Shown here: positions 11,158 to 20,494 of the stretch, piece by piece
Layout of the letters: every line of letters begins with the position of its first letter
Position numbering within the stretch: the stretch's first letter is position 1
DNA from: Xanthomonas sp. CFBP 8443
GTDB taxonomy: Bacteria; Pseudomonadota; Gammaproteobacteria; Xanthomonadales; Xanthomonadaceae
Assembly (NCBI RefSeq): GCF_025666195.1
Contig: NZ_CP102592.1
Span: 1,240,001 to 1,304,000 of the forward strand
Reading direction: 5' to 3'
Length of the DNA: 64,000 bases
Position numbers and translations under genes: made by a program
Notes under the pieces: generated by a model
Database searches by the model: none
What the model was told of the DNA's origin: nothing
The model's input: only the letters and a program-made list of their open reading frames with translations

Positions 11158-11423
11158 TGGCGGCGGCGCGTTTCCTGGTGTCCGGTCGGGTGCAGGGCGT
11201 GTCCTTCCGCGCCTCCACCCGCGAGCGTGCGCTGGCGCTGGGGCTGGACGGGCAGGCGCGCAACCTGGCCGACGGCCGCGTCGAAGTGATTGCCGCCGGC
11301 GAGGCCGCGGCACTGGAGACGCTGGCCGACTGGCTGCAGCACGGCCCGCCGGCGGCGCGGGTCGCGCAGGTGTTGCGCGAGCCATGGCCGGAGCCGGTGG
11401 CGGCGGGCTTCGCGATCGGCTGA
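11157..11423 (+). CDS. Acylphosphatase
   Basis: 88-residue enzyme that hydrolyses acyl phosphates such as carbamoyl phosphate. The active-site motif GRVQGVSFR gives the phosphate-binding arginine R18, and the catalytic asparagine is N36 in RNLADGRVEV. The ATG is in the arrangement TGATG with the upstream stop. Last gene of a three-gene run. Confidence 0.9.
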   Translation: MAAARFLVSGRVQGVSFRASTRERALALGLDGQARNLADGRVEVIAAGEAAALETLADWLQHGPPAARVAQVLREPWPEPVAAGFAIG

Positions 11424-11451
11424 AGCCCGAAATTCTGGGGATTCCTGTGTG

Positions 11452-11513
11452 GTAGGGACTTCAGTCCCGATGCTTTACCGATAACGCTTCGTCGGGACTG
11501 AAGTCCCTCCCAC
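11452..11513. repeat. GTAG-headed palindromic repeat pair (variant)
   Basis: A copy of the REP-like pair with a changed stem: GTAGGGACTTCAGTCCC at the left and its inverted partner ending GGGACTGAAGTCCCTCC-CAC at the right. Arms differ from the copy at 2256 by coordinated base changes that keep the pairing, which argues for selection on the hairpin. Confidence 0.8.
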
Positions 11514-11572
11514 AAGCGCATGCCACTGCAGAAGAAGGGTCAATCCGGGCCGCGTCTTTGCGGAGAGGTCCG

Positions 11573-11595
11573 GTCGCGGCTGAAGCCGCTCCTAC
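11573..11595. repeat. Single GTAG-headed palindromic repeat
   Basis: One copy of GTCGCGGCTGAAGCCGCTCC followed by TAC, in the same sequence class as 2256-2278, without an inverted partner close by. Confidence 0.8.
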
Positions 11596-11645
11596 AGAAG
11601 AGCATGCAAGAAAAGTATTGCACCGTCAGTTTGCGGGTTGATCAT

Positions 11646-11680
11646 CGAGTCCCGAGTCCCGAGTCCCGAGTCCCGAACCC
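11646..11680. repeat. Tandem heptanucleotide CGAGTCC repeat
   Basis: Four to five head-to-tail copies of the heptamer CGAGTCC, then CGAACCC, just beyond the 3' end of ppk2. The same unit recurs at 36061-36087 and is a variant of the GGGATTC class described at other intergenic sites. Confidence 0.85.
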
Positions 11681-11685
11681 CGGCC

Positions 11686-12462
11686 TCACACCGGATACGA
11701 CGCAACCGGCTGCAGCACGCCGAACGTCTCCTTGCGCGGCTTGTGCTTCAGTGGCGGCAGCGCCAGGCCCGGCTCCTGCAGCGGCGTGTCGGGCAATTGG
11801 TCGAGCAGGTGCCGGATCAGGGTCAGGCGGCCGCGTTTCTGATCGTTGAAATCGACCAGCGTCCACGGCGCGTGTTCGCTGTGGGTGGCGTCCAGCATCG
11901 CCTCGCGGGCGCGGGTGTAGTGGGCGTACTGGGCGCGCGACTGCAGGTCCACCGGCGACAGCTTCCAGCCCTTCAGCGGATCGTGCAGGCGTTCGGCGAA
12001 GCGCTTCTCCTGCTGGTCCTGGTCCACGCACAGCCAGTACTTGAACAGGCGGATGCCGTCGTCGACCAGCAAGCGCTCGAACAGCGGCGCCTGGCGCAGG
12101 AAGGCGTGGTATTGCGCGTCGTTGCAATAGCCCATGACCCGCTCCACGCCGGCGCGGTTGTACCAGCTGCGGTCCATCAGCACGATCTCGCCGGCGGCCG
12201 GCAGGTGCGTGGCGTAGCGCTGGAAATACCACTGCGTGCTTTCGCGGTCGGTCGGCTTGGGCAGCGCCACCACCCGGCACTGGCGCGGGTTCAGATGTTC
12301 GGCGATGGCCTGGATCGCGCCGCCCTTGCCGGCGGTGTCGCGGCCCTCGAACAGCACCAGCACGCGTTCGCCGCTGTGCTGCAGCGCCTGCGCCAGCGCC
12401 GCCAACTCCAGTTGCAACGGCTGCATCAGCGCTTGGTAGTGCTTGCGTTTGAGCTTGCTCAT
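11686..12462 (-). CDS. ppk2: Polyphosphate kinase 2
   Basis: 258-residue PPK2-family kinase that moves phosphate between polyphosphate and a nucleotide. Walker A is GRDTAGKGG (residues 40-48) and the Walker B/lid region is VLMDRSWYNRAGVERVMG with D97. The conserved tail contains NDQKRGRLTLIRHLL. It is the short, one-domain type; whether it prefers ADP, GDP or AMP cannot be told by eye. Its start overlaps the stop of the small HTH gene (ATGA), so both are made from one transcript. Confidence 0.93.
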   Translation of the reverse strand: MSKLKRKHYQALMQPLQLELAALAQALQHSGERVLVLFEGRDTAGKGGAIQAIAEHLNPRQCRVVALPKPTDRESTQWYFQRYATHLPAAGEIVLMDRSWYNRAGVERVMGYCNDAQYHAFLRQAPLFERLLVDDGIRLFKYWLCVDQDQQEKRFAERLHDPLKGWKLSPVDLQSRAQYAHYTRAREAMLDATHSEHAPWTLVDFNDQKRGRLTLIRHLLDQLPDTPLQEPGLALPPLKHKPRKETFGVLQPVASYPV

Positions 12463-12797
12463 TTGCTGCGCCTGGCGCGGGTGCCGGCCATGCTCCGCGC
12501 CACTTCCAGCAGCGCGCCCTGTTGGCGGCTGTCGAGGGCGCGGTAGGCCTGCAACAGATCGTGTTCGCCGCGGGTGCGGGCCGGGTCGAGCTGACTGGCC
12601 AGTTCGCCGAGCAGGGCGCCAGCGGGAACGCCGAAGGCGCGCGCCAGCGCGTTGAGCTGGTCGCGGCCGGGCATCTTTTCGCCGGCCAACCAGGCCTTGA
12701 CCGTGGCCGCGCCGGCGCGCGGGATGGCGGCGGCGATGTCCGCCGCGGTCATGCCGCTGGCCTTGGCCAGCAGGCGCAGGGTGGTGTCCAGGGACAT
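12459..12797 (-). CDS. Small helix-turn-helix regulator coupled to ppk2
   Basis: 112 residues. The N-terminal ~60 form an XRE/Cro-like helix-turn-helix ([37 protein letters not shown]); the rest is a helical tail ([23 protein letters not shown]) as in phage-repressor-like regulators. Its stop overlaps the ppk2 start. The target is unknown; autoregulation of this pair is a plausible inference. Confidence 0.8.
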   Translation of the reverse strand: MSLDTTLRLLAKASGMTAADIAAAIPRAGAATVKAWLAGEKMPGRDQLNALARAFGVPAGALLGELASQLDPARTRGEHDLLQAYRALDSRQQGALLEVARSMAGTRARRSK

Positions 12798-12810
12798 GCG
12801 CGGTTCCAGG

Positions 12811-13329
12811 TCATTCCTTCAGGCGGGGACGCAGCGTCGCCAGGTTGCACGGCTTGGTGCGCGCATCGAGTTGCGCGGCGACGATCCGTTCCCAGGCGGT
12901 GCGGCAGGCCGAGGTCGAGCCGGGCAGGCAGAACACGAAGGTGGCGTTGGCCAGGCCGGCGAAGGCGCGCGACTGCAGCGAGGAGGTGCCGATCTCGTCG
13001 AAGCTGATCGCGCGGAACAGTTCGCCGAAACCGGGCATCTGCTTGTCCAGCAGCGGCAGCAGCGCTTCGGGGGTGGAGTCGCGGCCGGTGAAGCCGGTGC
13101 CGCCGGTGACCAGGATGCCGTCGACCTGCGGGTCGGCGATCCACGCCGACACCACCGCGCGCATCCGGTAGCGGTCGTCGGGCAGCAGCTCGCGCGCGTA
13201 CAGGCGGTGGCCGGCCTCGCCGAGCACCGACACCAGGTAGTCGCCCGAGCTGTCCTCGGCCAGGCTGCGCGTGTCCGAGACGGTCAGCACGCACAGGTTC
13301 AATGCAATGAAATCGGCTTTGGCGCTCAT
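12811..13329 (-). CDS. moaB: Molybdenum cofactor biosynthesis protein B
   Basis: 172-residue MogA/MoaB-type protein, which adenylates molybdopterin before molybdenum insertion. The family signatures [17 protein letters not shown] and [17 protein letters not shown] are present. Only 13 bases separate it from the HTH gene downstream, so moaB-HTH-ppk2 may be one operon. No other moa or moe gene is in the window. Confidence 0.92.
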   Translation of the reverse strand: MSAKADFIALNLCVLTVSDTRSLAEDSSGDYLVSVLGEAGHRLYARELLPDDRYRMRAVVSAWIADPQVDGILVTGGTGFTGRDSTPEALLPLLDKQMPGFGELFRAISFDEIGTSSLQSRAFAGLANATFVFCLPGSTSACRTAWERIVAAQLDARTKPCNLATLRPRLKE

Positions 13330-13741
13330 GCCGGCAGCCTAGCCGCTCGCCCGGTCGGCGTACAGCCTGCCGCGGCGGATCGGCGCGGGTCGTGCAGCGA
13401 AGGTTGGGGAAGAGGTCGGGGGAGGGTGGTGCGGCGTTGGCTTGCGCCCGGCGTCGGCCAGCCGTGTCGGTGCCGGTGCGTGCGTGTCGCGACAGCATGC
13501 GTGTACGTTGCGTTACAGCGTCTTGCCGGAGACGTCTGCGGGTCGGGGCGCAGATTCGCCGTGCGAGGCGTGGGGTCCGCCTGCCGGTCGCGTCGGTGTC
13601 GGGCTTCAGCTAGTTCGTTGTCTGCGTTCCGCGCGCGGATCGGCGTCTTGCCGTGTTTCGCCAATGCGAATGGGTTGTTCGCAATGATCGACCGCGCGCG
13701 TCCTGTCGAGCAGGCGCGAGCCAGGTCGCGAGCGCGCCGCT
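13330..13741. other. Gene-free stretch upstream of moaB
   Basis: About 410 bases with no gene I can support. Open frames on both strands (for example 13326-13664 minus, 13392-13613 plus) encode Arg-rich, low-complexity products and lack ribosome sites. A small palindrome TTCGC-CAAT-GCGAA lies at about 13666-13679. It may hold the moaB promoter, but I see no clear -35/-10 pair. Confidence 0.55.
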
Positions 13742-14365
13742 TCAGGCGTGTCCATGCGCAGGCTGCGCCAGGCTGCCGGGCAGTGCCAGCGCGCGCGGCC
13801 GGTAATGAGTCACGCGCGCTGCGGGATGGGAGGCCAGCGGCAGCCGCTCGGGTTCGCGCTGCAGCGCGCGCCGCTGCGCCTCGGCGCTACTCCATTCGGC
13901 ATAGTCGAGCAGGCCGCGGCCGTCGTCGGCCAGATGCAGGTGCGAGGCGATCAGGCCGCGCAGCGCATGCGCGCCGTCCTGCAACGCGGCGAATGCCGCA
14001 TCGGCGTGGCGCTGCGCCTGCGCCGCATCGCGGGTCGCAAGCCTGGTCACCACGATGCAGCCGGGCAGGCGCTGCGGATCGGACACCCCGCTGCGGATGC
14101 GCCGGTAACGGTGCAGCGTCAGCCGCGGCGACGGCGCGCGCGGGCGCCAGTCGCGGCCGAACGGCGTGGCGCCGTCGCCGCATTGCGCGTACAGCAGGTC
14201 CGGCGCTGCGCTCAGCGATTCCAGCCAGGCCAGGGCATGCAGGTCGCCGCCAGGGGCGCCGCGCAATCGCGCGAGCAGCGTTGCGCAGACCGGCGCCGAG
14301 GCGTGGGCGACCAGCACGCTGCGGGCATGCGGGGAGGTGAGATCGGGCGACAGGCGTGCGGGCAT
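13742..14365 (-). CDS. Antibiotic biosynthesis monooxygenase-like (dimeric alpha-beta barrel) protein
   Basis: 207 residues that seem to hold two ABM-like units. The second (about residues 105-195) is clearer: PGCIVVTRLATRDAAQAQRHADAAFAALQ, then HLHLADDGRGLLDYAEWSSAEAQRRAL with the WSS-type element of such enzymes. The first half (HASAPVCATLLARL ... GGDLHALAWLESL ... DLLYAQCG) is a weaker copy. The family includes cofactor-free quinol oxidases and heme-degrading enzymes. A SoxR-type promoter lies directly upstream, pointing to a response to redox-active compounds. Single gene. The exact reaction is unknown. Confidence 0.7.
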   Translation of the reverse strand: MPARLSPDLTSPHARSVLVAHASAPVCATLLARLRGAPGGDLHALAWLESLSAAPDLLYAQCGDGATPFGRDWRPRAPSPRLTLHRYRRIRSGVSDPQRLPGCIVVTRLATRDAAQAQRHADAAFAALQDGAHALRGLIASHLHLADDGRGLLDYAEWSSAEAQRRALQREPERLPLASHPAARVTHYRPRALALPGSLAQPAHGHA

Positions 14366-14392
14366 CGGGGCGTGCGCGAGTGGAAGGCGCGC

Positions 14393-14423
14393 AGTGTCGA
14401 ACCTCGACCATGCTTGAGGTCAA
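14393..14423 (-). promoter_or_regulatory. SoxR-type promoter and operator ahead of the monooxygenase-like gene
   Basis: On the minus strand TTGACC (14423-14418) and GACACT (14398-14393) are 19 bases apart, the long spacer used by MerR-family activators. The spacer overlaps an 18-bp imperfect palindrome at 14402-14419 (plus strand CCTCGACCATGCTTGAGG). One arm, CTTGAGG, is the exact SoxR half-site, and the other matches 5 of 7 bases. The start codon is 28 bases downstream of the -10. SoxR boxes of this shape control monooxygenase and efflux genes in pseudomonads. The soxR gene itself is not in the window. Confidence 0.75.
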
Positions 14424-14624
14424 GCGTGTGTCCGCAGGGGGTGCATCGCAGCAGGTCGTGGCGATGTGGGCGTTGCGAGGGGCAGTCGGCCGCCTTTGCG
14501 CCGCGACGAGGCATGCGGCGACCAACGGCTGTGTTGTTCCTGGGTGTGGGGGTGCGGATTCCGACACGCGGGGATCCGCTGTACTGCACGCTGCGTCGGA
14601 TATCGCTGGCGAGCGATCGGCGAC

Positions 14625-16334
14625 CTAGTGTGGCCCGCTCCAGCCATGCCGGCGCGCGGTGTCGCGCAACAGCGCGGCGAAGTCCGCGGCGAAGCCGTGC
14701 ATGTCGAACAGGCCGGCGCTGGCGCGGCGCTGCTGCAGAGTGTCGCGCAATGCGCGCAGCGCGGCAGGGTCGCGGCCCAACTGCACGGCCTTGGCGACGA
14801 AGGCGGCGTCGTCGGCGACGTTCATCTCGTCCATGCCCAGGTGGTGATTGAGGCTGCCGGCCACGCGCGCGGCGAAGGTCGTGCCGGGGCAGGTCAGCAG
14901 CGGACAGCCGGCCCACAGCGCATCGGAGGCGGTGGTGTGGGCGTTGTACGGATGCGTGTCCAGGAACAGGTCGGCATGCCGGTAGCGGGCCAGGTAGTCG
15001 GCGTGGGCCAGCTTGGGCATGAAGCGCAGCCGCGCCGGATCCACCTCGGCGCGCCGCGCGGCCTCGCGCAGCCGCGCGTCGGCCTGGCCGGGACCGGACA
15101 GCAGCCACAGCACGCTGTCCGGCACCTGGCGCAGCACCGCCAGCATCCGCGCCACGCTGCGCGGGGTCAGCTTGTAGCTGTTGTTGAAGCAGCAGAACAC
15201 GGTGCCGTGCTCCGGCAGCCCGCACGCGCTGCGCGAGGGCGGGGCCTCGACGCGGCGGCTGTCGTCCGACGGCTGGAACGCGCGCGGCAGGCGCAGCACG
15301 CGCTCGCTGTAGTGCGCGGCCAGCGCGTCGGGCAGCGCGAACGCATCGCCGACGACGTAGTCGATCCACGGCGCACCGGACGTGCCCGGATAGGCCAGCC
15401 AGTTGATCTGCATCGGCGCCGGGCGCAGCGCCAGCACTTCCGGCGTACCGCCGCCGCCCCAGCCGCGCAGGTCGAACAGCAGGTCGATGCCGGCATCGCG
15501 GATGCGCTGCGCGATCGCCCGGTGCGGCTGCCCGGCCACGTCGTGCCAGGCGTGCGCCGCGGTCTGCAGGCGCGCGCGGATCGCGCTGTCGTCGCCGCGG
15601 TTCGATGCGAACAGCTGCACCTGCAGGTCGGCGTGCGCGCGCAGCAGTTCGAACAGGGCCACGGTCAGCAACCCGGTGGGATGCGCGCCGAAGCCGTTGG
15701 ACAGGAAGCCGACCTGCAAGGGGCCGGCGCGACGCAGCGTTGCCGCCGGCAATGGCGCCAGCGTCCGCGCCAATGCAAGCGCACGGTTGCGCGCGCAGTG
15801 CAGCTGCTCGGCGGCGGTGGCGTCTTCGTTGAGGAACGCGAACGGTTCGATCGCCGGATGGCCCTGGCGCACGGCGGCGCGCACCTGCTGCGACAGCGCA
15901 TCCAGCTCGCGCCAGTCGCACAGCTTGCGCCGCCAGTTCAGCAGGTGCGCGGCGATCGACGGTTCCTGCGGCAGCAGCGCGTGCGCATGGGCGTAGGCGT
16001 GCGCGGCGGCTTCGGCCTCGCCGTTGTCCTCCAGCGCATGGCCCAGCCACAGGGCGATGCCCGGATGCTGCGGCGCATGCTGCAACGCCTGGCGCAAGGC
16101 GGCGGCGGCCTCGGCATGGCGGCCCTGGGTCCAGCGCACCCGGCCCAGCCGCGCCAGCGCTTCGGGGTGCGCCGGGCGCAGCTGCAACGCGCGCAAGGCA
16201 GCCTGCTCGCCGGCGGCGACCGCGCCGGCGCCGAGTTCGGCGTCGGCCAGCATCACCCAGGCGATGAAATCCTGCGGGTCGCGGCGCACCGCGGCCTGCA
16301 GCTGGCGCAGTTCGTCCAGCGCGCTGCCGCTCAC
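14625..16334 (-). CDS. O-GlcNAc-transferase-like protein (TPR + GT41)
   Basis: 569-residue homologue of nucleocytoplasmic O-GlcNAc transferase. TPR repeats occupy about residues 1-170 (EQAALRALQLRPAHPEALARLG, AALRQALQHAPQHPGIALWLG). The GT41 catalytic region runs to the end. The catalytic-site histidine in NGFGAHPTG is H218 and the phosphate-binding lysine in CFNNSYKLTP is K388, the same numbers as in the structurally known X. campestris enzyme. DTHPYNAHTTASDALWAG is the nucleotide-sugar binding segment. Start appears to be GTG. It is cytoplasmic, the third gene after hemA and prfA, 49 bases beyond prfA. The acceptor proteins in bacteria are unknown. Confidence 0.92.
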   Translation of the reverse strand: MSGSALDELRQLQAAVRRDPQDFIAWVMLADAELGAGAVAAGEQAALRALQLRPAHPEALARLGRVRWTQGRHAEAAAALRQALQHAPQHPGIALWLGHALEDNGEAEAAAHAYAHAHALLPQEPSIAAHLLNWRRKLCDWRELDALSQQVRAAVRQGHPAIEPFAFLNEDATAAEQLHCARNRALALARTLAPLPAATLRRAGPLQVGFLSNGFGAHPTGLLTVALFELLRAHADLQVQLFASNRGDDSAIRARLQTAAHAWHDVAGQPHRAIAQRIRDAGIDLLFDLRGWGGGGTPEVLALRPAPMQINWLAYPGTSGAPWIDYVVGDAFALPDALAAHYSERVLRLPRAFQPSDDSRRVEAPPSRSACGLPEHGTVFCCFNNSYKLTPRSVARMLAVLRQVPDSVLWLLSGPGQADARLREAARRAEVDPARLRFMPKLAHADYLARYRHADLFLDTHPYNAHTTASDALWAGCPLLTCPGTTFAARVAGSLNHHLGMDEMNVADDAAFVAKAVQLGRDPAALRALRDTLQQRRASAGLFDMHGFAADFAALLRDTARRHGWSGPH

Positions 16335-16383
16335 GCGCGCGCGGCGGCCCGCACGTGCGCATCGGCGCGGCGTACGCGCACGC

Positions 16384-17469
16384 TCACGGGCTGTCGCTCA
16401 GCCGCGCCAGTTCGTCGACCTGGTGCTCGTGGCTCAGCCGCTCGATCAGCGCATCGAGGTCGCCTTCGATCACGTTGGGCAGGTCGTACAGGGTCAGGCC
16501 TTCGACCCGGTGGTCGGTGATGCGGCCCTGCGGGAAGCTGTAGGTGCGGATGCGCTGGCTGCGGTCGCCGCTGCCGACCTGCAGCTTGCGGTCCTGCGCT
16601 TCGGCCGCGGCCTGCTTGCTGCGCTCGGCGTCGAGCAGCTGCGCCTTCAGCCGCTTCATCGCCTTGTCGCGGTTGGCGTGCTGGCTGCGCTCGGTCTGGC
16701 ATTCGACCACCACCCCGCTCGGCAGGTGGGTGATGCGGATCGCCGATTCGGTCTTGTTGACGTGCTGGCCGCCGGCGCCGGAGGAGCGGAACGTGTCCAC
16801 CTTCAGGTCGGCCGGGTTGAGCGTGATCTCCTCCACGTCGTCGGCCTCGGGGATGATCGCCACCGTCGCCGCCGAGGTATGGATGCGGCCCTGCGATTCG
16901 GTCGCCGGCACCCGCTGCACGCGGTGCGTGCCGGATTCGAACTTGAGCTTGGAATACGCGCCGCGGCCGACGATGCGCGCCACGATCTCCTTGTAGCCGC
17001 CGTGTTCGCCGGGGCTGTCCGATTCCACTTCCACCTTCCAGCCCTGGCGCTCGGCGTAGCGCGCATACATGCGGAACAGGTCGCCGGCGAAGATCGCCGC
17101 CTCGTCGCCGCCGGTGCCGGCGCGCACTTCCAGGAACAGGTTGCCGTCGTCGCGCGGATCGCGCGGCACCAGCAGCAGCGCCAGCTGTTCGTCGAGCGCG
17201 AGCAGGCGCGCCTGCGCGGCGGCGATTTCCTCCTCGGCCAGTTCGCGCAGTTCCGGGTCGCCGCGCATCGCCTCGGCGGCGGCCAGGTCGGCCTTGGCCG
17301 CGGCCTCGTCGGCCAGCGCCGCGGCGACCGGCTCCAGTTGCGCGAATTCGCGCGAGTAGTCGCGGAAGCGGGCGTTGTCGCCGACCACGTCCGGATCGGA
17401 CAGCAGGCGTTCGAGTTCTTCGCGACGCTCGGCCAGCGCCTCCAGCTTACGGCGCAGGGTCGGTGTCAT
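16384..17469 (-). CDS. prfA: Peptide chain release factor 1
   Basis: Recognises UAA and UAG in the ribosomal A site and triggers peptide release. 361 residues. The stop-codon reading motif is PAT (in [12 protein letters not shown]), which marks RF1 rather than RF2, and the peptidyl-transferase motif is GGQ in [15 protein letters not shown]. It overlaps the 3' end of hemA by 23 bases, so the two are co-transcribed. The neighbour that usually follows, the GGQ methylase prmC, is not here; the OGT-like gene takes its place. Confidence 0.97.
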   Translation of the reverse strand: MTPTLRRKLEALAERREELERLLSDPDVVGDNARFRDYSREFAQLEPVAAALADEAAAKADLAAAEAMRGDPELRELAEEEIAAAQARLLALDEQLALLLVPRDPRDDGNLFLEVRAGTGGDEAAIFAGDLFRMYARYAERQGWKVEVESDSPGEHGGYKEIVARIVGRGAYSKLKFESGTHRVQRVPATESQGRIHTSAATVAIIPEADDVEEITLNPADLKVDTFRSSGAGGQHVNKTESAIRITHLPSGVVVECQTERSQHANRDKAMKRLKAQLLDAERSKQAAAEAQDRKLQVGSGDRSQRIRTYSFPQGRITDHRVEGLTLYDLPNVIEGDLDALIERLSHEHQVDELARLSDSP

Positions 17470-18730
17470 CGGTCTTCAGGATAGGGTGGTGGTAGCCCGG
17501 TTTTTCCGGGAACAGGCGCTCGGCGGCGCGGGCCAGTTCGGCATCGCCGCTCAGCGCCGCCTCGCGCAGCGCCGCGGTGGGCGGATGCAGCAGGCGGTTG
17601 GTCAGGGTATTGGCGAGAAATTCCAGCACCTCATCGGCCGGCTTGCCGTTGGCCAGTTGCTGCCGCGCCTTGGCCAGCACGTCGTCGCGGGTGCTGTCGC
17701 CATGCGCGCGCAGGCGCTTGAGCGGCGCCTGGCGGCCGCTGGCCTGCAGCGTCTCGATGTAGCGCAGCACCTGCAGGTCGATGATCGCTTCGGCGGCTTC
17801 GGCGGCTTCGCGGCGGCCGCGGCGATTGTCCTCGACCGCGCGCTCCAGGTCGTCGACGGTGTACAGATAGGCGTCGGCCAGTTCGGCCACGCCGGCCTCG
17901 ATGTCGCGCGGCACCGCCAGGTCGAACAGCAGCATCGGCTTGTGCTTGCGCGCGCGCAGCGCCTGCTCGACCTGCGCCCGGGTCACCACGGGCTCGCGCG
18001 CGGAGGTGGCCGAGAACACCACGTCGGCTTCCTGCAGATGCCGCTCCAGTTCGCTGAGCGGCAGCGCCACGCCGCCATGGCGGCTGGCCAGTTCCTGGGC
18101 ATGGGCGAGGGTGCGGTTGGCGATCAGCAGGCGCCGCACGCGGCCTTCGCTCAGGTGCCGGGCGGCCAGCTCGATGGTCTCGCCGGCGCCGACCAGCAGC
18201 ACCGTCGATTCGCTGAGCCGGGCAAAGGAGTTCTGTGCCAGGCGTACCGCGGTGGACGCCACCGATACCGGGTTGGCGCCGACCCGGGTGTCGGTGCGCG
18301 CGCGCTTGGCCACCGAGAAGGTCTGCTGGAACAGCCGGTCCAGGCGGCTGCCCAGGGCGCCATGCTCGCGCGCCAGCGCCCAGGCGTCCTTGACCTGGCC
18401 GAGGATCTGCGGCTCGCCCAGCACCATCGAGTCCAGCCCGGTGGCGACGCGGAACAGATGCCGCACCGCATCGGCGTCCTGGTGCTGGTACAGGTAGCCG
18501 TGCAGGCCGGCCGCGTGCGCATCCAGCCAGTCGGCCAGGCGCTGCGCGTCGTCGGTGATCGCATACAGCTCGGTGCGGTTGCAGGTGGACAGCAGCGCGG
18601 CCTCGGCGACGTCGGGCAAGGCACGCAGCGACTGCAGCGCGCGCGGCAGCGCATCGCCGGCGAACGCCACCCGTTCGCGCAGGTCGACCGGCGCGGTCTG
18701 GTGGTTCAATCCGAGCACCCACAACGTCAT
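17447..18730 (-). CDS. hemA: Glutamyl-tRNA reductase
   Basis: First committed step of tetrapyrrole synthesis in the C5 pathway: reduces glutamyl-tRNA to glutamate-1-semialdehyde with NADPH. 427 residues. The catalytic cysteine lies in [12 protein letters not shown], the glutamate-recognition segment in [14 protein letters not shown], and the NADPH domain holds [16 protein letters not shown]. The C-terminal helix is the dimerisation domain. The start at 18730 ([11 protein letters not shown]) matches the family; a Met 11 codons upstream is less likely. Divergent from the TPR gene, 66 bases apart. Confidence 0.96.
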   Translation of the reverse strand: MTLWVLGLNHQTAPVDLRERVAFAGDALPRALQSLRALPDVAEAALLSTCNRTELYAITDDAQRLADWLDAHAAGLHGYLYQHQDADAVRHLFRVATGLDSMVLGEPQILGQVKDAWALAREHGALGSRLDRLFQQTFSVAKRARTDTRVGANPVSVASTAVRLAQNSFARLSESTVLLVGAGETIELAARHLSEGRVRRLLIANRTLAHAQELASRHGGVALPLSELERHLQEADVVFSATSAREPVVTRAQVEQALRARKHKPMLLFDLAVPRDIEAGVAELADAYLYTVDDLERAVEDNRRGRREAAEAAEAIIDLQVLRYIETLQASGRQAPLKRLRAHGDSTRDDVLAKARQQLANGKPADEVLEFLANTLTNRLLHPPTAALREAALSGDAELARAAERLFPEKPGYHHPILKTDDTDPAP

Positions 18731-18796
18731 CTGTTCAGTTGCTTGCGATAAGCTGCTGGCCATTCAGGGCCCCATTTTACGGCCCGGTCGCCCCCG

Positions 18797-20494
18797 ATGC
18801 CCGCATTGATTCGCATCCGTATCGTTCTATTGCTGTCGGCGCTCGCCGTGCTGCCGGCCATCGGCGCCGCCGCCGCCGCGCCGACCGCCACCGCCAAGCT
18901 GCCGCCGAGCGCCGCGCCGTCCTCGCTGACGCCGATCCTGGCCGGCGAATTCGCCCTGCAGGCCGGGCAGCTGGCCGATGCCTCGCACTGGTACCTGGAA
19001 GCGGCCAACGCGGTCCCCGGCGATGCCGGCCTGGCCGAGCGCGCGACCCGCATCGCGATGCTGGCCAACGACACCGAGGCGGCGGCAAAGGCCCTGGCGC
19101 TGTGGCGCCAGCGCGCGCCCGAGTCGCTGGCGATGCGCAGCGCCGAGGCCTCGCTGGCGCTGCGCAACGGCAACCTGCGCCAGGCGCGCGGCCTGCTGGT
19201 GGCGCTGTTGCGCGACAAAGACACGCGCGGCTGGCGCTACGCGCTGGTGGCGCTGGTCGGCGGCAACCGCGACCCGGAAGTGGCGGCGAAGGTGCTGGAC
19301 CAGTTGCTCGATGCCAATGCCATCCCCGACCAGCTCGAGGCCTGGCAGGAATTCGGGCGCCTGGCGCTGCGCCTGGAACAGCCCAAGCTGGCCGAGCGCA
19401 TCGTCGACCAACTGGTCAAGCGCTTCCCGGAAGAGCCGCGGGTGGCCTTGCTGCACGCCACCCAGCTGCAGCAGGCGGGCAAGACCGAACAGGCTCGCGC
19501 TTTGCTGCAGGGCGTGGAGCCCAAGGCGCCGCGCGACCCTGAGCTGCGCGGCGCGCTGGCCTACGCCTACGACGCGATCGGCGACACCGCCGCGGCGGCG
19601 CGGGTGCTGGCGCTGGGCCCGCAGGACACCCAGAATTACGGCCTGCGCGCCTCAATGCTGGCCAAGCTGCAGGACAATACCGCGCTGGGCGCGCTGTACG
19701 AGGAGCTGCGCAAGGGCGCGACCAAGCCCGATCCGGAGCGGCGCCTGCTGCTCGGCAAGATCGCCGAGTTCCTCAAGCGCTATCAGGAAGCGGTGGACTG
19801 GTATCGCGGCGTGCCGGGCAGCCCGCTGCGCAGCGAGGCGCGGCTGCGCACCGCCGGAGCGCTGTACGAGCTCGGGCAGAAGGATGCCGCCTTCACCGAG
19901 GCGCGCGCGCTGCAGGACGATGCCGAGGCCGACGACGCCGCGCGCCGCGACGCCTACGTGCTGGAAGCGGAACTGCGCCAGCGCAGCGGCGACGACGCCG
20001 GCGAGCTGCAGGTGTTCGCGCGCGGCCTGGCCGCCTATCCGGACGACAACGCTCTGCTGTACGCGCGCGGCCTGGCCTGGGAACGGCGCGACCGCATCGA
20101 CCGCGCCGAGGCCGACCTGCGCAAGATCCTGGTCACCGAGCCGGAGAACGTGGCCGCGCTCAATGCGCTCGGCTACACCCTGGCCGATCGCACCCACCGC
20201 TACCGCGAGGCGCTGCAACTGATCGACCGCGCCCGTACCGCCGATCCGGACAACGCCGCGATCATCGACAGCTACGGCTGGGTGCTGTACCGGCTGGGCA
20301 AGACCCAGGAAGCGCTGGTGCAGCTGCGCCGCGCCTGGACCCTGTTCAAGGACCCGGAGATCGCCGCGCATATCGGCCAGGTGCTGTGGGAGCAGGGTAA
20401 GAAGGACGAGGCCAACAAGTACTTCGACGAGGCGCGCAAGCTGGATCCGAAGAATCGCGCGCTGCAGCGGGCGATGGAAAAGGTCGCGCCGTGA
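18797..20494 (+). CDS. Periplasmic TPR-repeat protein
   Basis: 565 residues: a signal peptide (about 1-27, ending in a run of Ala) and then TPR-type helical hairpins over the rest. The clearest repeats are near the C-terminus ([60 protein letters not shown]). No catalytic motif. It lies directly upstream of lolB with a 4-base overlap (GTGA), a common arrangement in gammaproteobacteria. A scaffold role in envelope assembly is an inference. Confidence 0.85.
   Translation: MPALIRIRIVLLLSALAVLPAIGAAAAAPTATAKLPPSAAPSSLTPILAGEFALQAGQLADASHWYLEAANAVPGDAGLAERATRIAMLANDTEAAAKALALWRQRAPESLAMRSAEASLALRNGNLRQARGLLVALLRDKDTRGWRYALVALVGGNRDPEVAAKVLDQLLDANAIPDQLEAWQEFGRLALRLEQPKLAERIVDQLVKRFPEEPRVALLHATQLQQAGKTEQARALLQGVEPKAPRDPELRGALAYAYDAIGDTAAAARVLALGPQDTQNYGLRASMLAKLQDNTALGALYEELRKGATKPDPERRLLLGKIAEFLKRYQEAVDWYRGVPGSPLRSEARLRTAGALYELGQKDAAFTEARALQDDAEADDAARRDAYVLEAELRQRSGDDAGELQVFARGLAAYPDDNALLYARGLAWERRDRIDRAEADLRKILVTEPENVAALNALGYTLADRTHRYREALQLIDRARTADPDNAAIIDSYGWVLYRLGKTQEALVQLRRAWTLFKDPEIAAHIGQVLWEQGKKDEANKYFDEARKLDPKNRALQRAMEKVAP

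Noticed and set aside
13326..13687. Open frames on both strands between moaB and the monooxygenase-like gene.
   Set aside because: Products are Arg-rich low-complexity, they overlap each other and the moaB start, and lack ribosome sites.
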